Of a DNA stretch of 64,000 nt, positions 48,301 through 60,420 are shown piece by piece (the stretch's first letter is position 1; the number at the start of each line of letters is the position of its first letter). Position numbers and translations under genes: made by a program. The stretch is from the NCBI GenBank assembly GCA_001598975.1, contig BBXU01003035.1, positions 25,030 to 89,029 on the forward strand, read 5' to 3'. A model generated the notes under the pieces. The model did not search any database, had not been told where the DNA came from, and was given only the letters and a program-made list of their open reading frames with translations. This DNA is from Parachlorella kessleri. Taxonomy: Eukaryota > Chlorophyta > Trebouxiophyceae > Chlorellales > Chlorellaceae.

Positions 48301-48632
48301 TCCTTGAGGGAGGCTTATATAGCATGTTGAGTGCTCTTTTCTAATTGAAATGCCATTGCTGCTGCTGTGGCGGCAACGGCGGCGGCCGCTGCTGTTGCTG
48401 CTGCTGCTGCCCTGCCGCATGGGTGCCTTCTACATCTCCAGTGTTGTCTCGCCACGAGCCATGTGTGGCAAATGCAAGATTGACCCCATCCTGTGCTGCA
48501 GATGAAGGTGGCAACGACGTTGTACCACACCCGGCTGTTCCGTTTGTGGACTTCAAGGCGGCAGGTTTTGCCAACGGGAATTATCGGTGTGAAGGCTGGC
48601 GCCCTCATGGAATGGCCTTCAAGCAGGTGTAA
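45305..48632 (+). CDS. Secreted chitin-binding (CBM14) / selenium-binding-protein (SBP56) fusion, copy A
   Basis: Nine exons (45305-45543, 45668-45899, 45996-46109, 46345-46468, 46886-47086, 47371-47492, 47647-47790, 48083-48236, 48502-48632) join in frame to 486 aa. Residues 1-~19 are a signal peptide (MLVHVVLLLLTSSVGG). Residues 23-80 form a peritrophin-A-like CBM14 module: C23, C37, C43, C54, C57, C63 and C78 with YSDPNDCSAYVECF and VFDEPSQRCVW. After a Cys-rich linker, ~102-486 resembles the SBP56 beta-propeller (SELENBP1/methanethiol oxidase): NEPHHVGLSADG, PHGIAVDFKRRRMVTGDYLL, TFRVWDLDSMEIIST, GSGPHYIKLSLDERLAVVST and GGSRMVYFFDI. Several N-glycosylation sequons fit secretion. SBP56 enzymes oxidise methanethiol in a copper-dependent way. 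The His-His pair is present but other metal ligands are not obvious, so activity is uncertain. A cell-wall-bound role is inference. Confidence 0.88.
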
Positions 48633-48697
48633 TGCAGAAGGGGGTGCAGAGCTAGCCCTGCCTGGACACGTCTTAGGAGGCGGCTTTCTCGCCGCAA

Positions 48698-48702
48698 TGT
48701 AA
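48698..48702 (+). terminator. TGTAA poly(A) signal of copy A
   Basis: TGTAA lies 66 bp after the copy A stop. A second TGTAA is at 49139-49143. Confidence 0.45.
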
Positions 48703-48761
48703 GATTTATCTTGCATGCACAATTTTGTAGAACTGGGTTTCTGGACAGTCTTTGGCTCCTG

Positions 48762-48802
48762 AGTACAGGTCCCTTGTCTGGTACCGACAAGGGACCGGTA
48801 CT
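48762..48802. repeat. Strong hairpin downstream of copy A
   Basis: GGTCCCTTGTC (48768-48778) and GACAAGGGACC (48786-48796) are perfect inverted repeats around a 7-nt loop, TGGTACC. After one mismatch the stem continues for five more pairs (AGTAC/GTACT). Confidence 0.85.
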
Positions 48803-49203
48803 TTTCGATATTTTTGAAGGACCGACACATTGCCAAGGCGGCGACCAAGTGGGCAACCAGCGTACCCTGGTCATAACACTGGTGGCGCATGTGGCACCGG
48901 TGGTACCAGTACTACCTTCCTCCCTAGCTTCACTGCTCGGCAATACCCTAAACCCAACCCACCGAAAGCGCTGAGATCCCTGCTTCCGGGCATTTGTCAT
49001 TCAGCGGCTAGGTTGGTGCGCTCACAGATTTGCTCATATCATACAAAATGTGCTGCCCCAGGTTGTCTGTGGAGCTGCGCTGACTGTACAGTGCGCAAGC
49101 GCCTTGCAGATCTGCGCACGGCCTTGTCACGGCACACATGTAAATGCAATGGCTCGAGGAGCTGAGCATATCGGCACCTTGCACACCTCAGATTTACCAC
49201 GAC

Positions 49204-52200
49204 ATGTCACTCCTTGGAGCAGCGGCTGCCATTCTCTTGGCCATTCAGCTCATCGCCGGCAGCGTGGCTGCTGTATCCGTCCAGGCCCTAATTTGCAACA
49301 CTTGATGTCTTCCTGGCTACCAACGGCCCTAGGGGTAAAATATGGACCCAGGGCTGGGTCTATCGATAGCTTATGACCTTACCTCCCACCCGATATGCTC
49401 ACTGATATATAATATTAGGTTCTCATAAAGTTGTACGCCATGATCCAAACGGGCGCTGTCCGGCGCGGAGCCCAAAAACTGTCTTATTGTGAAACACTTG
49501 CGCCAGGGCCGGCTGGTGGTGCTCGCACCCTTCAAGACCTTGTCAAACACTATTTGTTATACTTGAACGGAGCTTTGAAGGCTTTCCGGGGTTTGGTAAG
49601 CCTCCATATGCACGCGCGGGGAATCATGCATGCCTCACATGCAGGTGTCAAACACCCCCATGTTGCATAGCCAGGGTCCCTTCAAAAGCTTTCTACGTTT
49701 ATGTAAAGCTACCGGAAAGAAGCTGCGCCCTGCAGAGGGCCACCTGGACTTCTGTCTGCAGGTTTACCCCGCCATTTTCTAGCATGATGGCAGCTGTGCT
49801 CTTATAGCCTGCGAATAGGGCGCCGGGAGAGCTGTAAAACTTATGCATAGGGTCATATATCCAACTTCAAAGCACCGCTGGGTTGTCGCAAAGGCGTGGG
49901 CAGGAGCTAGAGCCTTGCAAGCCTGCCGTTCGAAAAGAGCATCGCAGCACCCATTGAAGTTGATTGACGTTTCTTTCAAGCTGGAAGCAGCAGTTCACTC
50001 CGGGCTCTGGGCACCAGCTAGGGGTACTTCTGTACTGTCAGAAGACCCCTCGTCCGGTTGATGGCGTGCACTTTGGAAAGAGTTAGAGGCTTTGCATGCG
50101 TTCGTGTTTCACAATAGGACCGTTTCAAATTAGGGCATCCTACAATACCGAGCAACTTCTGCGCTGACAAGGGCGACAGGAGATATAGCGACCCAGCGAC
50201 CTGCAGTGCTTACGTTGAGTGCCTCAATAGCACCATCTTCAGCCGCTATGCATGTCCGAGGTGCACAACTGGTTTAGACTGTGGGGCCTTGGATACGTTG
50301 GTCTTCGATGAAGCCAGCCAACGCTGTGTTTGGTAAGAAACGTACAAGCAGTTCTGTTTCCCAACTTTCCAGTGGAGGTTCATGGACCAGCTTGTCTGGC
50401 TGCCCAAAGCTCCCCAAAGCGTCTTTGGAGAACACTCATCTTCCCCGCGCAGGCCACGCACTTCCTGTTAGAAAAGGCGGAGCCAGGCTGTGGCTGCCTG
50501 GCTGGCCCCGCCTCTCAACAGGTCCTCCTGGTCTGGGCAGGTCCACACAACACCACGCAGTGCAACAATACTGTGTTTGTCTTGGACGCCACCATGGGCA
50601 GCCCCACCTTTGGAACAGTACTGGGCAAGGCTGAGGCACCTTCCGGGCGCAATGAGCCGCACCACGTGGGCTTGACGGCAGATGGCAAGGGAAATACTGT
50701 CCAGAAATGCCTCAGCAACCTATTCAATGTGCTTTTCGGAGTTACTGTTGTCACACAACCCTGTTTTGGTGGCTTGCTGCAAGATGTGTTGCCTGGTGGA
50801 CACTGACTGCATTGAAGACATGCACAGCACGCCTGTGACAAGCGATAATTGCCAGTGGCATGTAGGTGTTTGGTGCCGGAGGGCTGCTCGCAGTCCTGAA
50901 GGGTCAACCTGACTTGTTGTTCTTCAATGTGACTGACCCGATGCACCCCAGCTTCATCACTTCAGCAGACCCACCACAGGTACGGATGAACAAGTGTTGC
51001 CGGCGCACAGTAGCCTTCGGCTGGGTAGCTGGGCAAGCACGGAGCTGTCCAAGCTGTTGCGGCTGACATCACATAATGTGTGTGCTATGTGCGTCGTGTC
51101 TAAAAACCCTTACCATGGCCATGTGGCAGAGCGCAATACCAGATGAGTTCGTGGCACTTCCCGGAGGTGGCTTTCTGGTAACCATGATGGGCTCAGCCAC
51201 GGGTGGCTCTCCTGGCAGGGTGGTCAAGATCAACCCCAACCTTACAGTGCAAGGTACGTGCACTCGTGAGGAATCTGGCCATCAGCCTATCACTTGACCA
51301 ACAGGCGCCTTTGCCAGCCTTGTGATCATCACCATTCCCCGCTATTTGTCTTCTGTGGGTAGCAAGCTGGATGCTTTGTCTTGCTTGGCCCTTCACATAC
51401 GCCGAACGGCACGGGGAGCTGTACTGCATACCGACTCAGCGGGGGGAGCAATTGGATTTTAGGCGCATCTCCTTACTCTATGGTGTGTCCTCCTATAATA
51501 GGTGAATACCCTGCCAACCCACCTCTTGAATTCAACCCTCGTGGTATTGCGGTGGACTTCAAGCGGCGCCGCATGGTCACTGGCGATTACCTCCTCCCCT
51601 CGTCCACCCTCACACCCACCAACGGGCCAGTGCTACGCACCACCTTCAGGGTGTGGGACCTGGACAGTATGGAAATTATATCTACTTTCAATGCAGGTGC
51701 GCATGAAAACACGCTCGCTCGGCCGTAGTAATATTCTGGGGGTTGTTGAAGGTGTGGTGATGCCCTGGCCCTTGCTTTGTTCACAGTCTACTTCCAAAGC
51801 TCTCTGGCGGCAATCCAAATAGCACTACCAGTGCCCCCTGGGTAGCCCAGTTCGGTTCTGTGTTGACTTGTTGCCTTGCAACAGGCATGCCTAGCAAGGC
51901 TGGCAGCCCCCGACACATTGGATATACATCCGATTGCCCAAGTGCTGAGTAACTTGACACGGACCACATCTGACCAGTGCACATGCTATGGTAATGACCA
52001 TGTAGGCCCAGTTGCAGCAGCTGGTTTCATGGACGCTCGCCTGCTTGGCGACACTGGTGTGGTCATTTTGGGCAGCGGCAAGGGCCGTGTGTTTGGGGTC
52101 AACATCACCAACCCCACTCAAATCAAGGTGACGAGGAGAGCCTATAGGATGCTGACTCAAAACTGTACTTTGCTGCTTCTGTGCGGAAGTTGTATTAGTA

Positions 52201-53342
52201 TCCAGCTATACTAGAACTAAAGTCAGTCTTTGTGGCAATGAAAGGGCAAGGATTACATGGGAGCCACACTCTGGTCATGCTATGTATATAATGGTTGTAG
52301 GTTGCAAGTGCCACTAAGAGGTTTGGATCTGTGCTCAAGACATAGTGTTTCTCCTCTCAGAAACTGCATGCACCAAAGGCTAGGGGGTGAACCGGAGGGA
52401 ACCACTGCCTGCTTTGCTGGATTGCAGGTCGTCCATTTTGTCTCAAATATTACAAATCACTGCCTGGCAGCGCCTTTTGCGAATGGGACCCGGACCCTAG
52501 CAACTGTCTTCGGTTTAGATCTTATACAACTCAACGATTCTAGCGATCCTTGGAGGTTCAAAGAGATCAAGGTACGTGGCGGGCTCCGCTTGGTGTCGTG
52601 CCATCTGCAGTGTGTCAGGCTGAGGTTCGCTGCAGGTATGACTCAGCCCAATCCTCGGACAGCCTGCCACAAAAACTTGCTGCTTCACAAGTTGCTCCCC
52701 TTCAATTGCTCCCCATCAAGTTGCAACATGTACTCTAAGATGTCTGCAGGAGTTCTACCTGCCAGCTGGATCAGGGCCACACTATATCACACTGTCTCCT
52801 GATGAGCGCATGGCGGCCGTCAGCACCTACTTCCTGGATGAGGATGCTGCCAAGGGGGTAGTGCATGCGGGGGGAAGCCGCATGGTATATCTCTTTGACA
52901 TAGGTCTGTGAGCATTACGGTCTGCTCGGCCCGAAGCTGTGCCACTACGTGGAATGCATGAATGAGCAGGCGCTGCCAGATGTGATTAGCATGGGTGGCA
53001 GGGAATGCGAACAGGTAGTGAGTTGAGCTGTACGAGCTGTAATGTTCAACAACCAACGGTTGGCAGCACCTGCCCCTGACTCCTTATCAAACAAGCCTGC
53101 GCAAATAAATATGGTGTTATTGGTGTGTGGGCACCAACTCCCCATGACCCACAGGGTTACACTCTGGTTGAGAGGGAACCGCCGAAGACCACTCTTGTGA
53201 TGACCCTGCAGATGTGCGCAACGATGACTTTGTACCCCACCCTGTTGTCTCATATGTGGACTTCAAGGCAGCAACGCTTGGCAACAGCAAAATAGAGTGT
53301 GGGGGCTGGTGCCCTCATGGAATGGCCTTCAAGCAACTGTAG
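49204..53342 (+). CDS. CBM14-SBP56 tandem paralogue, copy B; damaged around exon 3, possibly a pseudogene
   Basis: This copy has the same architecture as copy A. Exons: 49204-49272 (inferred signal peptide MSLLGAAAAILLAIQLIAGS, on its own exon), 50118-50332 (CBM14 with YSDPATCSAYVECL and VFDEASQRCVW), 50453-50689, 50866-50979, 51130-51253, 51502-51696, 52006-52127, 52428-52571, 52750-52903, 53212-53342. Exons from 50866 on keep the frame, phases and (all but one) exact lengths of copy A. In exon 3, after the conserved acceptor, copy B has +2 codons and one fewer base, so the CBM14 frame meets TAG at 50468-50470. Its donor is GG instead of GT (GGCAAG|GGAAAT at 50690). Either the gene is a recent pseudogene, only part is expressed, or there is a base-calling error. 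The signal-peptide exon is the least certain part. Confidence 0.7.
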
Positions 53343-54132
53343 TCAGGGGTCCACCAGAGCCCACCAGGTTCAAACGGAGTCCCCCTACCTAGGTTGCGTG
53401 CGTTGGTCAGACTGCCAAGGCCTCAAAGTGTGGCAATCAAGCAGACGTTGCCACTTATCAGGTGAAGTTTCACAGCCACGTACATGTGTCAAATTCTGCA
53501 TGAGCGTATGCACATATGAAACACTTCATCTATACTACCACAACGGGGCGGTGTGTCTGCTAATGTTTGTTGGAGGTGGCAGACACTGTGAACAGAGGAT
53601 AGGTGGAAATTTTCTGTATTGACATGGCCCAGGCGCAGTTTGCTCATTAAGTATGCGCTGTGACCAACAGCTGTGCAGTGCCCTTCTATAGGCGTTCTCC
53701 AACGGCGCTGGGATGCATGAATGCTTTGCTTGGGACGCACGTTCCCTGCTTGTTTGCGTGTTGCTGCTGCTCATGCATCACCAACTTACCTTTGCTACTA
53801 TCCTCACTGCACTGCTGCTCCTTAATGTGCTTGCCTTTGATGCTGCTTGCAAGTGGCTGCTGGCCTTTGGTGTTTGTAACTCACGTTGCCTGCACTCCTG
53901 TTTGATTACTCATTGCACTGCGTGCCATGTAGCCGAGACAGCTATTTGGATACTGCATACCATGACATAAGGAGATACAACAGAGTCTATAGCAATGGCC
54001 TGCGCCATGGCATTTGATACCAATGGGTACGCAGAAGGTTAGCTACAAAATAGCGCTGGGGCAAAAGACCGAACCAGCAAGGGACTGCAGGATTGGATCT
54101 TACGTGCCGTGCCCCCAAACGACGGGATGAGG
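53343..54132. other. Convergent intergenic region
   Basis: Between the copy B stop (+) and the GGT stop (-). A hydrophobic open frame at 53713-53970 has no recognisable homology or splice support and is not called. Confidence 0.5.
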
Positions 54133-57100
54133 CTACATGCCTGCTGGAGCACCATCCTTCCGAGGGTCCGACACCCCTGTCAACACACCATCCTCCGGCG
54201 ACACAAATATCGCCTGGGTGACTCCCCCCCAATCAGTAGCCTTCACCTCGTGGCCCCGCTGTGCAAGTGCCTGCGGAACAAAAAGGAAGGAAGCGTAGAC
54301 CTCAGCATGCAAGCCACCCACCGTTGTCTTGCCTTCAACCGCCTCCAGAAGCTTGCAGCCGCAACAAGCGCAAGCTGGGACTCTCATCCATGGCCCCTTG
54401 CAACAACGATACCTGCCATGCAAGCACAGCCTAGAATAGGCAAGACGCAGCAAAACCGATAACAGAACCAGCAGTGGGGCTTGTGATATAGCCAGGCCAC
54501 CTACCTGCAACGTCCTGTTGTTGTAACTAAATGTTACTCCTCCTTGTGCTGTCTCCCAATCCTCAGCAAAAAGCGTGCCAGGGAGCAGCTGGTGGTGCAG
54601 CCGCGGGTTGGCAACAGCTGCAAAGAGGTCCTCTCCATATGCTAGGACCCTGGGAAACAGGCAGCCACATTTGGCAGAATTACTCGGGCGCCGGTACATG
54701 CGCCAAGGGTGCCAAGACCACCTATGTCAACGGTGCCACCAAAGCACGGAGGTAACACGCTGCAGCTTCACCAGAGGCACAAGGACGGCAGCCCATCTGC
54801 TAAGGACCTGCTCAAACCTACAATACTCCTGCAGGTGCTTACCGTACAAGTGTTTGCAACACTGCCGATATTATCCGTGGCCCCCCGCTGGCTCCTACTA
54901 CGGCTCTAAGCTCTCCACCCTGCAGCACACAGAGCGAGCCTCTACGTACACACCAGGTTACAAGGGGAGCGGCCAGGCCTTCCCATAACTGCCAGGGAAA
55001 GCTACCACATAACCCAGTGCCCATGTCGTAAACTTCAGCTTCTAATTGTGCACAGCGGAAAGCTGACCACACCACAACCCAGGTTCACGCGCGCGCTGCT
55101 GCTCCGCCTACCGCCCATGCTCTCCCCGCCACATGCACCAACACTGCCGCCACTAGCTCCCGCACGCAATCAGAAATACTTTCCTTCCATGCAACAACTC
55201 TTTAAGGGCCCTTCCTGCGACCCCTGGCACCTGTTCCACCATCATCGGGCTCATGCTGCTCAGTGGCCGCTTGCCAGGGCGGATGTAGTTAGCAGGCGCC
55301 GGCGCAAGGCCATACTGGTTGGCTGTCCCAGGGGTGGAGAAGTCGTCCATCTGGTTGTTCAGCACCAGCCCTGTGGCAGGCATAGGCAACACAAGGAAGT
55401 GCAAGCTTGCCATGGCTGCAAGGCGGGGGTGTAGCTTGCAACACCGACCAGTGACCAGGAATGCAGCCTTCTCTGCACCTCTTCTTACCAACCCTAGGTG
55501 TGCCACCGCAACACCATGAGCAGCTTACTAGTGTGGCTCACTTGGGTGGATTACGGAATCGACGAGCAGATTCACATGCCTGTGCTGATCTGGTGCATGC
55601 CATCCCACTGTCCACTGCTCTGATATCTGGCCCCCGTTCGCACTGCCACCCACCAGTCGTCTTGGAAAAGACCTTGGACCCAAAGCCGCCATTCACGGTC
55701 GTCGTGACTGCCACAGCCATCCTGTCCGGCCCCACCACGCTGATGTGGCTGGTGCCATGGTCCTCCGGGGGCACCCCCGCCTGCCCCACTCCCCACCGCC
55801 CACCATACTCCGTGGTGTTCAGCGTGGAGTTGTCACGGATCAGGGCCCTACGCAAGGCATGGGAGGCAGCCTCTGATCATGGTTTAGAAGCAGCAGTGGT
55901 CTGCTTGACGCGGAAGACAATGCAACAATACGGTGCTATAATTGGTGGCGGGCAAAGTACAAGTAGCAGCTACAGAAACAGCAGCAACACAGTTGCATCG
56001 AGCCGCACAACCTTCACTTTCTGTTGAGCTTGATCATGCAGCAGGACAGAAAGACAATGGCATACTACCAAGATGCGTGCTGAAGACTGCCCTCAGCTTA
56101 CAAAAATGTTCACTTGCAACCCTCCCATTCCTGGGGCCAGGCCAACACATGCCCCTGGACCCACCTCAGCTCCCTGGTATAGGCATTGCTCAGCATGTCG
56201 CGCAGCACCGCTGTCAAGTTCACAAAGGGCTCGCCCATGGAGGCAGTGTCCCAGGAGCCGAGTGGGTCCACTGCTGCCCCCGCCATGCTGCTGTTGCCGC
56301 CCCAAGCGGGCCCCGGGTCCCCCAGATTTGTCCGCAGCGCAAAGGCGTGCTTCATGGCCTCCACCAAGCGTTGCACTCCCAGGGTCCCGGAGCCTGCCAG
56401 CGGGAGGTCGTAGCCTGCCGGTAGGGGAGGGCAAGGGGCTGTCGGCGAGGGAGGTTCCTGCCTTGGAAACCATGCCTGGCATGCAATCCAGTCTCCGCAC
56501 CACCGCAACCACAGCACAGCTCATGTCAGCAGGCTGTCCCCAACTCCACAGAGCGAGCAGCAACTTGAGTGGCAACATCCTGGCGTCTGCGCACGCGGCG
56601 GTCTGGTATCCCAGCCCGCTCGCCCCCCACCTGCAAGTATCTTTAGTGCGGCAAGCACTGCCACCCCTGAGCTGGGGGGTGGGGCAGTAACCAGCTCCAC
56701 ACCCATGGCCCTGGTCCTTAAAGGCAGCCGCAAGGCAGGCTGAGCCTGCTGCAAGTCCTGCAGGCTGACCACACCCCCAGCTGCCGCTATCTCCGCCACC
56801 AGCCCCTCAGCATATTTTCCGCTGTAGAGCACCTCGGCGCCATTGTCTGCCACTGCAAGCCAACAGGAAAACACCGTAATATGACTTCGCTACCTGAGTA
56901 CCTGAGCTCATCCACAGGCTGCTTTGGCTGCAGTTTGACTAGTGAGCGTCTCAAACGTGGGTCACAAAAGAGACCTGCACTGCTCCAACGCTTCCCTAAC
57001 GTCGTATCCTCGGTGTGGAATTGCGAAGTGATGTTTAGGCTCACCAATAGCTGCAGCGCCACACAGGGAGGCATAAACCCGCCTAGAACTACCCGAGACA

Positions 57101-58993
57101 GGGTAGCAGCAGTTCCAGGGTCAAAGCAGCTTCTAGTTGCTTATGGGCCTCTGATAAGCAAGCCGTCACTCGCCTAGCAGTCACGCACCATCTTGCAGCA
57201 GCTTGGCAAGGGAGGGGCGTGCACAGCAAGTCTCGTTCACTCGAGGTATCCGCCAGCCCTTGGCATCAAGCACCAGGAACGTGTCGCGCAGCAGCGGGAA
57301 CTCTGACACCAGCCGCTGCAACACGAAAGAGGCATGCAAGTGTTGTTGGCATCAACAACAATCAACAACCATCCGCCCTCCCTCTATACATAAGAGATCA
57401 AACGGAAGCGTCAAGGACTTCCACATTTCCACATGCATTTGTGACATAAAAAAGTTGCATCTGTATTCGAGTTGGTTAGGGATGTTCTTCAAGGTCTACA
57501 TTTGGATGGGCTAGTAGTAACACAGTGTGCCACCCGCCATTCCAAGCCATCCACCGCCGCCTAACACATGTGGTTGAAAGGATGTATGCTCATACACATG
57601 CACCTCACTTCAAACAACGAACCTTCCCACAAAAGTCTGTGGCCTTCCCAGACCACCACCCCTGCGCTTCCCAACAACCACTGAGCCCGCAACCACCAAG
57701 TCCCGGGGCCCAGTGTGCCCCGCACCGTGACATTCTGCGCCTCCAGTGCCGCCACTAGATAAGGGTGGGCAGGGAAGCCGCGCGCTGCCGGCTCAATGGA
57801 AGGCTCCACTATTCGCGACCAGGCCAGCTGACCATGTCGCTTATGAGCCATTGCTAGCCCACGCAACTCCAGGGGCACGCCCACTGCTAGCCCACCACGA
57901 ACCGACTTTTCAGGCGCGCCTGCAACGCACATGGGGCATTCACGTGCAGCGAGGTTTTGGCAGCCGTTGCATCCAGTGGCTAAGAGATTTGACAGGCCTA
58001 GGGGCTTTCCAAGGTGAAGGGGGTGCTCCGACGCACGGTACCATATGAACGCTTGCATAGCTGACATAGCCATGAATACGCTGAAGCAAGGGTGCTGCTT
58101 TGCTTTTTATCAGTATCTCAACGCTACCTTGGAACATGGATTCGTTGGCAGCTGCAGGGGCCACCTCACGAGCATCTATGACCTCCGCAGTGCCGTTGGG
58201 CAGCCTGCAGATCATCATTGAGCACCCAACAAACCCTGCTTTGGCACCACTATTTCTGGGTCATAGCTTCTCAACCTCACAATCGCTTCTACAGGTCAGT
58301 CATCTAAAATAGCAGTACGTCAGTAATCAAAATGCAGAGTAAACTCTGCCAGCTGATCCGCTCGAGTGCAGCATCACATGTAGCGGTGTTCCCCATGTAC
58401 TGTATGGGCACAGGGCAGTCGGCCATGTGCAGCTAAGCGGCTTGAGGGCTCATCCCTGCACATTTGATGATTTCTTCATGACAATCCTCCCCGCGCGTCA
58501 GTCTGACAGGCAGCGCACCTGATCAGCATGAAGTGTCCCCCACCAATACCGCTGGCCATGGGGTTATATACCCCCTGGCACAAGGCTGTCGCCACTGCGG
58601 CATCCACTGCATTGCCGCCGTCTTGCAGCACCTGTGCCCCTGCAGCCACCAACAACCAAAATCTACATTGTGTGCCTGGTGCTCCCACCAAGGTGGCTGA
58701 CATGGCTTCAATATATCAGGCTGCTAAAGGGGAGGTCACGGCAGCGCCATGTGTGCACCACCTCTGTGTATAACCCCCAAACCACCCTGGGTATCACTTA
58801 TCACTGGTCCACCCATGTTGCCGCCCATCCACATCCCTAAAAAGCGCTGCTATAGAGCCTCATCAGAGAAGCACATCAACATGCAAGCGGTGGTCTTTTA
58901 CCCACCAATGTCGGAACACCGGCCATGGTCAGCTGCCACCATGCCTTGCTGCTTAGCGAGTGATCGAGGCCGTCCCCTGTAATCATAGCGGGC
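54133..58993 (-). CDS. GGT: Gamma-glutamyltranspeptidase (5' end not resolved)
   Basis: GGT cleaves the gamma-glutamyl bond of glutathione and its conjugates at the cell surface or in the vacuole. Twelve exons (58906-58993, 58519-58639, 58128-58204, 57726-57919, 57189-57315, 56631-56852, 56165-56414, 55654-55847, 55231-55370, 54843-54919, 54505-54649, 54133-54270) join in frame to 590 aa. Blocks in order: [94 protein letters not shown], the processing site and nucleophile [14 protein letters not shown] (Thr after Gly), [41 protein letters not shown] and [11 protein letters not shown]. The first known exon starts at phase 0 after ctttcag and has no Met before QQGM, so at least one 5' exon, with the signal anchor, is missing. 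A candidate lies near 59600-59696 (MQCYKALGG...SCAILVLYM) but I could not join it. Confidence 0.9.
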
Positions 58994-60420
58994 CTGAAAG
59001 CTGCCACGTATGCTGCCTGCAGGTTACGACGCATTGGGCTGGTCCAGCGGCAGCCCGATCATCTTCAAAATGCATATCTGAAACCAGCAATGGCTCTCCA
59101 AGATACAGGGCGAGTTACGAAGCAGCGGGCGAGTTACGAAGCAGCAAAGTGGTACAGTCCATTGCTTCTAGAGCATATCCAAGAGTCCACTGCTGCCTTC
59201 AAGGGGGAGCAAATGTGCTACTCCCTCCCAGCAGGTCGCAAACAAGCTCCCCGGCTCAGCACAGCACATGGCCCGCTGACTTCTTACCTTCAGGCGCAGC
59301 CGTATCACCACTTGAGTCCAGCTGAACACCACATCCCCTAAGGCCAGCAGCAGGTGTATGAAACTGCAGTTGGGAGACCCATACAACTAGCAAGCAAAGA
59401 GTTGCCAGACCTGCAGGAGAACAGCAGGTTTCTCTGTAGGAAAGAGACTTATGGCGGCATTCATTGTATCGCAGTTGCGCCATACTGTCTTGCTGAACAA
59501 CATAGGAAAATGAGGCAGGGCCAGCGCAACCTGCTTCCTCTGGTTCGATGAAAAAGGCTGGCATAACTGTGGCACCCTGCTCAGTCGCCTTGATACATAA
59601 TGTGGCAGCCTGGACGCACCGCATATAGAGGACCAAAATAGCACAGGAAAAGCTCGACAGCGTCCGTATGCCTCCCAAAGCTTTGTAGCACTGCATGACA
59701 CAACCCCGGCCTTGGGAAACTATCCATAACCAGTTTCAAGGAGACCCCCAGGGAAGAGGGATTTGTCCAGGTGACGAGCCGCTTTGATCACTCACGCTGG
59801 GCTCCACCTTCTTGGGGCGTGCATGTCGCCATGCAATGCACTGCCATTTCCAACGCCTTGCTCTGCAAAATCACTAGCGTGCACAAGAGGATAGCGGTCG
59901 CTGTTAGCAACTCCCAGTTCTACCTCTCCCGCAAGCTCTTGTTCAGCAATTGTGCGGACGGCGGGGTTGCCGTCCGCGCCAGCCATGACATCACTCGGTT
60001 GTGAGGAAACACCTCAATTGCTTTTCCATGCAATGTCAGGAGTGTGTTTTGGCGCTCGGTGACTAAGGGGGGGGGGGTTGATCTCATTTGTGCAGTGGCC
60101 ATACACGTCCATAGTTTGGGCATCGCTAATGACACATATATGTAGCAAAATCTTGGCTGTTAGGGTGTGAAGAGCTTCCCACGTGAGCAACATGCCAGTC
60201 TGCGGCACAAGTGCCGCAATGTTTGTGAGTTGGGCTACCTCAATCCCTCTTGCCCGCTGGGATTGGGTCATGCTGGCCGCAGGCAAGGGCGCTGGGCTGT
60301 CTTGAGCGGCGCATCTGCTTCCAGAGTGAGTTATTGGTGTTGTACTGGACAGTGTGAGGGCAGATGCCCGCAAAAAGCTCGTTGCACTGCACTGATCGGC
60401 CATGCACGGCTGCAATTCCC
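58994..60420. other. Region upstream of GGT; contains its unresolved first exon(s)
   Basis: The GGT promoter and at least one 5' coding exon should be here. Two minus-strand candidates are a hydrophobic start near 59696 and an acidic open frame 59792-59986 (MAGADGNPAVRT...). Neither joins cleanly to the exon at 58993. Confidence 0.4.

Larger units (their letters stand above)
48633..49203. other. Spacer between the two CBM14-SBP56 copies
   Basis: It holds the copy A 3' UTR with a TGTAA signal, the hairpin at 48762-48802, and presumably the copy B promoter. No exon is recognised. Confidence 0.5.

Noticed and set aside
48315..48890. 191-codon minus-strand open frame
   Set aside because: Antisense to the last exon of copy A and its 3' UTR; the Ala run comes from a GCT/GCC repeat in the intron.
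53713..53970. Hydrophobic 85-codon open frame
   Set aside because: Composition is membrane-like but there is no family match or context; it lies between two convergent 3' ends.
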